Assembly (NCBI GenBank): GCA_017508895.1
Contig: JAFWRA010000247.1
Coordinates: 1-64,000 of the forward strand
Source: Bacteroidales bacterium
GTDB taxonomy: Bacteria > Bacteroidota > Bacteroidia > Bacteroidales > F082
DNA length: 64,000 nucleotides
Direction of reading: 5' to 3'
Position numbers and translations under genes: made by a program. The notes under the pieces were generated by a model. The model was not told the DNA's origin, did not search any database, and saw only the letters and a list, made by a program, of their open reading frames with translations. Below are positions 61,299 to 64,000 of the stretch, one piece after another. The first letter of the stretch is position 1. Every line of letters begins with the position of its first letter.

Positions 61299-62456
61299 AT
61301 GCCTGACATCTATTTTATTGTTTTAGTTTTTTTCATTTCGCTGCTAGTGGCGGCATTGGTGCACCAACCGGTACTGTCTTTTGCGAAAAAGAATCATTTT
61401 TATGACAACCCAGAAGCAAGAAAGCTTCAACGAGTCCCCGTTCCTGTCATGGGCGGGTTTGTGGTGTTCATGGGTGCCATGGCAGGTTCTTTGTGTTATT
61501 GGTTCAAACATGATTGCCATTCCATCGTCTTGGTACAGATAGCCATGCTTCTGATGCTCATTATTGGGGCTTGGGATGATATAAAGAAACTTTCTCCACT
61601 TTTGAGATTTGTTTTCGAAATCCTCATCGTGATTGCTTTAGCTGTTGGAAACAATTATCCGGTCAACGATCTTCACGGTCTTTGGGGAGTGCATGAAATT
61701 TCACCTTGGATTGCCTGGCCGTTGACTGTTTTCGGTTGTATAGGCATCATCAACGCCATCAACATGATTGACGGCATCGATGGTCTTTCTTCGGGCATTT
61801 GCATCATGGCATTCGGCTTTTATGGGATATTGTTCTTCTACTCTCACGACTTTGTCAGAACTGCTTTGGCAGCTTCCATTATAGGTGGGCTTATCCCGTT
61901 TTTCATCATGAATGTCTTTGGCAACCGGTCAAAAATGTTCATCGGCGATGCGGGAACCATGATGTTGGGCATTGCTCTTTGTGACATGGTGATGGCTATG
62001 CTGACAAAGGACTCGGCTTGCGCCAGACAAACAGAGGAGACCAACTTCTGCTTGATTGCTTATGCCTTGGCGGTGTTGGCCATTCCTGTTTTCGATACGG
62101 TTCGAGTGATGTTTGGCCGTATTAGCCGTGGCGAGTCGCCTTTCTATCCCGACAAGACCCATCTACACCATGCTTTCATCGACTATGGTTTCCATCATTT
62201 GGAGACATCTTTGATGGAGATTATGCTCAACATGATGATCATAGGGGTTTGGTGGGTGTTCTATAAGTCGCATTTCTCGGAGCAATGGCAGCTTTATGGT
62301 GTCATTGTGGCTAGTATAGGTGTATGTTATGGCTTATATTGGATGTTAGGTCGTCGTAAACGTATTGCTCAAAAGGTGAAAGAGATGTATGGCATCAGTA
62401 TGGATGAATACGAAGCCTTGACGGATGAGGAACGAAAGAAATTGAAGAAGAATTAA
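61299..62456 (+). CDS. Undecaprenyl-phosphate GlcNAc-1-phosphate transferase, WecA-like
   Basis: This 385-residue polytopic protein (about 11 helices) belongs to the MraY/WecA family. DNPEARKLQRVPVPVMGG, GAWDDIKKLSP (Mg-binding Asp pair), NMIDGIDGLSSG, FIGDAGTMMLG and the KTHLHHAFIDYG (HxHH) motif are all present. The HxHH motif and the lack of MurNAc-pentapeptide signatures favour WecA over MraY. It starts glycan synthesis by making GlcNAc-PP-Und, the acceptor expected for WecG. It follows the GT26 gene by 21 bases. Confidence 0.92.
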   Translation: MPDIYFIVLVFFISLLVAALVHQPVLSFAKKNHFYDNPEARKLQRVPVPVMGGFVVFMGAMAGSLCYWFKHDCHSIVLVQIAMLLMLIIGAWDDIKKLSPLLRFVFEILIVIALAVGNNYPVNDLHGLWGVHEISPWIAWPLTVFGCIGIINAINMIDGIDGLSSGICIMAFGFYGILFFYSHDFVRTALAASIIGGLIPFFIMNVFGNRSKMFIGDAGTMMLGIALCDMVMAMLTKDSACARQTEETNFCLIAYALAVLAIPVFDTVRVMFGRISRGESPFYPDKTHLHHAFIDYGFHHLETSLMEIMLNMMIIGVWWVFYKSHFSEQWQLYGVIVASIGVCYGLYWMLGRRKRIAQKVKEMYGISMDEYEALTDEERKKLKKN

Positions 62457-62488
62457 AAGAAAGAATAACAATAATAACCATTATTATT

Positions 62489-63697
62489 ATGAAAATTGCT
62501 TTAATAAAGGAAACTAAAAATCCAGTAGACAATCGTGTTGCTCTTGCACCCAAACAGGTGGCAGAGTTAAACAAATTATATCCCCAGCATCAAATTGTGG
62601 TACAAACAAGTGACATTCGTGCTTTTTCCGATGAACAATATCGATCAGAAGGTGTCGAAGTCGTTCGTGATGTGAGTGACTGTGACATATTGTTTGGTAT
62701 CAAAGAAGCCAAAATTGAGAGTCTTATTCCAAACAAGCACTATTTTTTCTTTGGTCATATCGCCAAGATGCAGGAATATAACCGTCCTTTGTTGCAGGCT
62801 TTTATACAGAAGCGTATCACTTTCTGCGATTACGAATATCTTGTGGATGACAACAATATTCGTGTATGTGCATTTGGTTGGTGGGCCGGTGTAGTTGGTG
62901 TGTACTATACCTTGCGGGGTTATGGTTTGAAACATAAATTGTTCGAATTGCCTAAGCCGGATAGGCAGTTTACCCTTAATCGTTTATTGGATTCGTTGAA
63001 AAACATAGAATTGCCCAAGGTGAAATTGTTGGTCACGGGCGCTGGTCGAGTGTCACATGGTGCACAGCATGTGTTGGAAAGCATCGGTGCTCATAGAATG
63101 AGCGAAGAAGCGTATCTTTCTGATGCAAGCATCGACACTTTGTCTTATTGTGTAGTTGATGCCGACCGTTTGGTAAAGCGCAAGGATGGAGCTACTTTCT
63201 CATGGAGTGATTTCACACACAATCCCAAGGATTATGAAAGTGACTTTATGAAGTGGGCGAAGAAAACCGATATGCTGATTTGCGCTCATTTCTGGGGGCC
63301 AGAGGCTCCTGTCTATTTGAGCGAGGAGGATTTGCGCAACAAAGATATGCGCATCCGCATGATTGGTGACGTGACATGCGATATTAAGGGAAGCATAAAA
63401 TCAACTGTACGCTCTTCCACTCACGATGATCCTTATTTCGATTACAACCCCATGACTGAGAAAGATGAACCGGCATTTTCGTCTGACCATAATATTTCAG
63501 TGATGGCTGTTGACACCTGTCCGAATGCCTTGGCCATGGATACCAGCGAGTATTTCGGTACCATGTTGATGAAGCACGTGTTTGAGCCTTTGCTGAATGG
63601 TGAGCATTCAGATGTGATTGACCGTTCCATGATTTTGAAAGAAGGCCAGTTGACTCCAAGGTTTGCGTATTTGAAAGACTTCGCGGAAGGTAAATAA
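62489..63697 (+). CDS. Saccharopine dehydrogenase (LYS1)/alanine dehydrogenase-like protein
   Basis: This 402-residue protein begins KIALIKETKNPVDNRVALAPKQVAELN, the AlaDH/PNT N-terminal signature. A Rossmann block follows (VKLLVTGAGRVSHGAQHVL), then IRMIGDVTCDIKGSI and FDYNPMT. This matches the NAD-dependent saccharopine dehydrogenase (L-lysine-forming)-like group. It has no obvious link to polysaccharide synthesis. In Bacteroidota such genes sit in varied loci. The real substrate is unknown. Confidence 0.8.
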   Translation: MKIALIKETKNPVDNRVALAPKQVAELNKLYPQHQIVVQTSDIRAFSDEQYRSEGVEVVRDVSDCDILFGIKEAKIESLIPNKHYFFFGHIAKMQEYNRPLLQAFIQKRITFCDYEYLVDDNNIRVCAFGWWAGVVGVYYTLRGYGLKHKLFELPKPDRQFTLNRLLDSLKNIELPKVKLLVTGAGRVSHGAQHVLESIGAHRMSEEAYLSDASIDTLSYCVVDADRLVKRKDGATFSWSDFTHNPKDYESDFMKWAKKTDMLICAHFWGPEAPVYLSEEDLRNKDMRIRMIGDVTCDIKGSIKSTVRSSTHDDPYFDYNPMTEKDEPAFSSDHNISVMAVDTCPNALAMDTSEYFGTMLMKHVFEPLLNGEHSDVIDRSMILKEGQLTPRFAYLKDFAEGK

Positions 63698-63698
63698 T

Positions 63699-64000
63699 AT
63701 GGCGGAAAGCTTAAAACAAAAGGCCGCCTCTGGGATGGTGTGGACGGCCTTGCAGAAGTATTCGACGATGTTCATTAGATTCTTCTCGGGTATTATTTTG
63801 GCGCGTCTGCTTACACCATATGATTATGGCTGCATCGGTATGCTATCCATTTTCATGGTGTTAGCGGATACTTTCATTGATGGCGGTTTTGGCTCTGCGT
63901 TGATACAAAAAAAACGACCTACACAAGAAGACTATAGTACCATATTTTGGTGGAATTTGGGTATGGCTGCACTAATGTATGCTATACTTTTCATTAGTGC
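63699..64000 (+). CDS. Wzx-type polysaccharide flippase, N-terminal part
   Basis: The ATG at 63699 opens a frame that runs off the window, giving about 100 residues. They read MAESLKQKAASGMVWTALQKYS, then FFSGIILARLLTPYDYG, the standard start of MOP-family O-antigen exporters (PF13440). It begins one base after the dehydrogenase stop. It should flip the WecA-started repeat unit across the inner membrane, a likely partner of the Wzy-like protein at 54.4 kb. The 3' end is outside the window. Confidence 0.85.
   Translation, partial: MAESLKQKAASGMVWTALQKYSTMFIRFFSGIILARLLTPYDYGCIGMLSIFMVLADTFIDGGFGSALIQKKRPTQEDYSTIFWWNLGMAALMYAILFIS

Overview
The window looks like a chromosomal segment of a Bacteroidales bacterium (Bacteroidota). 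The evidence is: -7 boxes of the TAnnTTTG type just upstream of many genes; few Shine-Dalgarno sites; a predicted secreted peptidase ending in a type IX secretion (T9SS) sorting domain; and families typical of the phylum (DUF4175, DUF4292, DUF4954, FucP-type symporter, NtrY-like orphan kinase). The T9SS tail argues against a typical gut Bacteroides. No insertion sequences, phage genes or CRISPR arrays were seen. Coding density is high and no gene-free stretch exceeds about 300 bases. Identifications come from reading the sequence and from knowledge of the families; no database search was run.

Layout. 1-160: tRNA-Asn and a terminator. 0.2-5.7 kb (minus strand): a surface-polysaccharide operon (DUF3298 lipoprotein, manC, GT2, GNAT-like protein, PglC-type sugar transferase, GT-C-like membrane protein). 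5.8-10.9 kb: a CapD/WbpM-type dehydratase followed by a large FAD/Fe-S oxidoreductase. 10.9-15.8 kb: a tight five-gene fucose operon (gmd, fcl, a cytidylyltransferase/GHMP-kinase fusion, fucP, a rhaM-like mutarotase). 15.9-19.3 kb: SprT, a tiny lipoprotein, an EnvC-like factor, DUF4292 and a HEPN/MNT toxin-antitoxin pair. 19.5-26.7 kb: TPR protein, dut, flippase, an ExbD-like lipoprotein and a histidine kinase. 26.8-33.4 kb: a methyltransferase, mnmG bracketed by two parS-like sites, ybeY and DUF4175. 33.5-35.9 kb: wecB and wecC (UDP-ManNAcA).

At about 36 kb the coding strand flips. Almost everything to the left is on the minus strand and most genes to the right are on the plus strand. Together with the parS-like pair around mnmG this suggests an origin-proximal region. 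36.1-43 kb: DUF2135 lipoprotein, gltX, DUF748, T9SS-tagged M28 peptidase, tsaB. 43.1-45.9 kb: solitary N6-adenine methyltransferase and galE. 46-64 kb: a second polysaccharide locus with rmlA, rmlB, a tandem FdtA-like ketoisomerase, an FdtB-like aminotransferase, DUF4954, nagB, a WlbA/WbpB-like oxidoreductase, a Wzy-like protein, a TupA-like ATP-grasp protein, GT2, GT4, a frameshifted beta-helix protein, WecG-like GT26, WecA-like initiating transferase, a saccharopine-dehydrogenase-like enzyme and the start of a Wzx flippase.

How the genes fit together. The window can supply GDP-mannose, GDP-fucose, UDP-ManNAcA, dTDP-3-amino-3,6-dideoxyhexose and UDP-galactose. It has two initiating phosphosugar transferases (PglC type and WecA type), several glycosyltransferases, a polymerase and two flippases. 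WecA + WecB/WecC + WecG is the same logic as the first steps of enterobacterial common antigen. The fucose operon pairs de novo GDP-fucose synthesis with an importer, a mutarotase and an unusual kinase/nucleotidyltransferase fusion, and may be an alternative to the Bacteroides Fkp salvage route.
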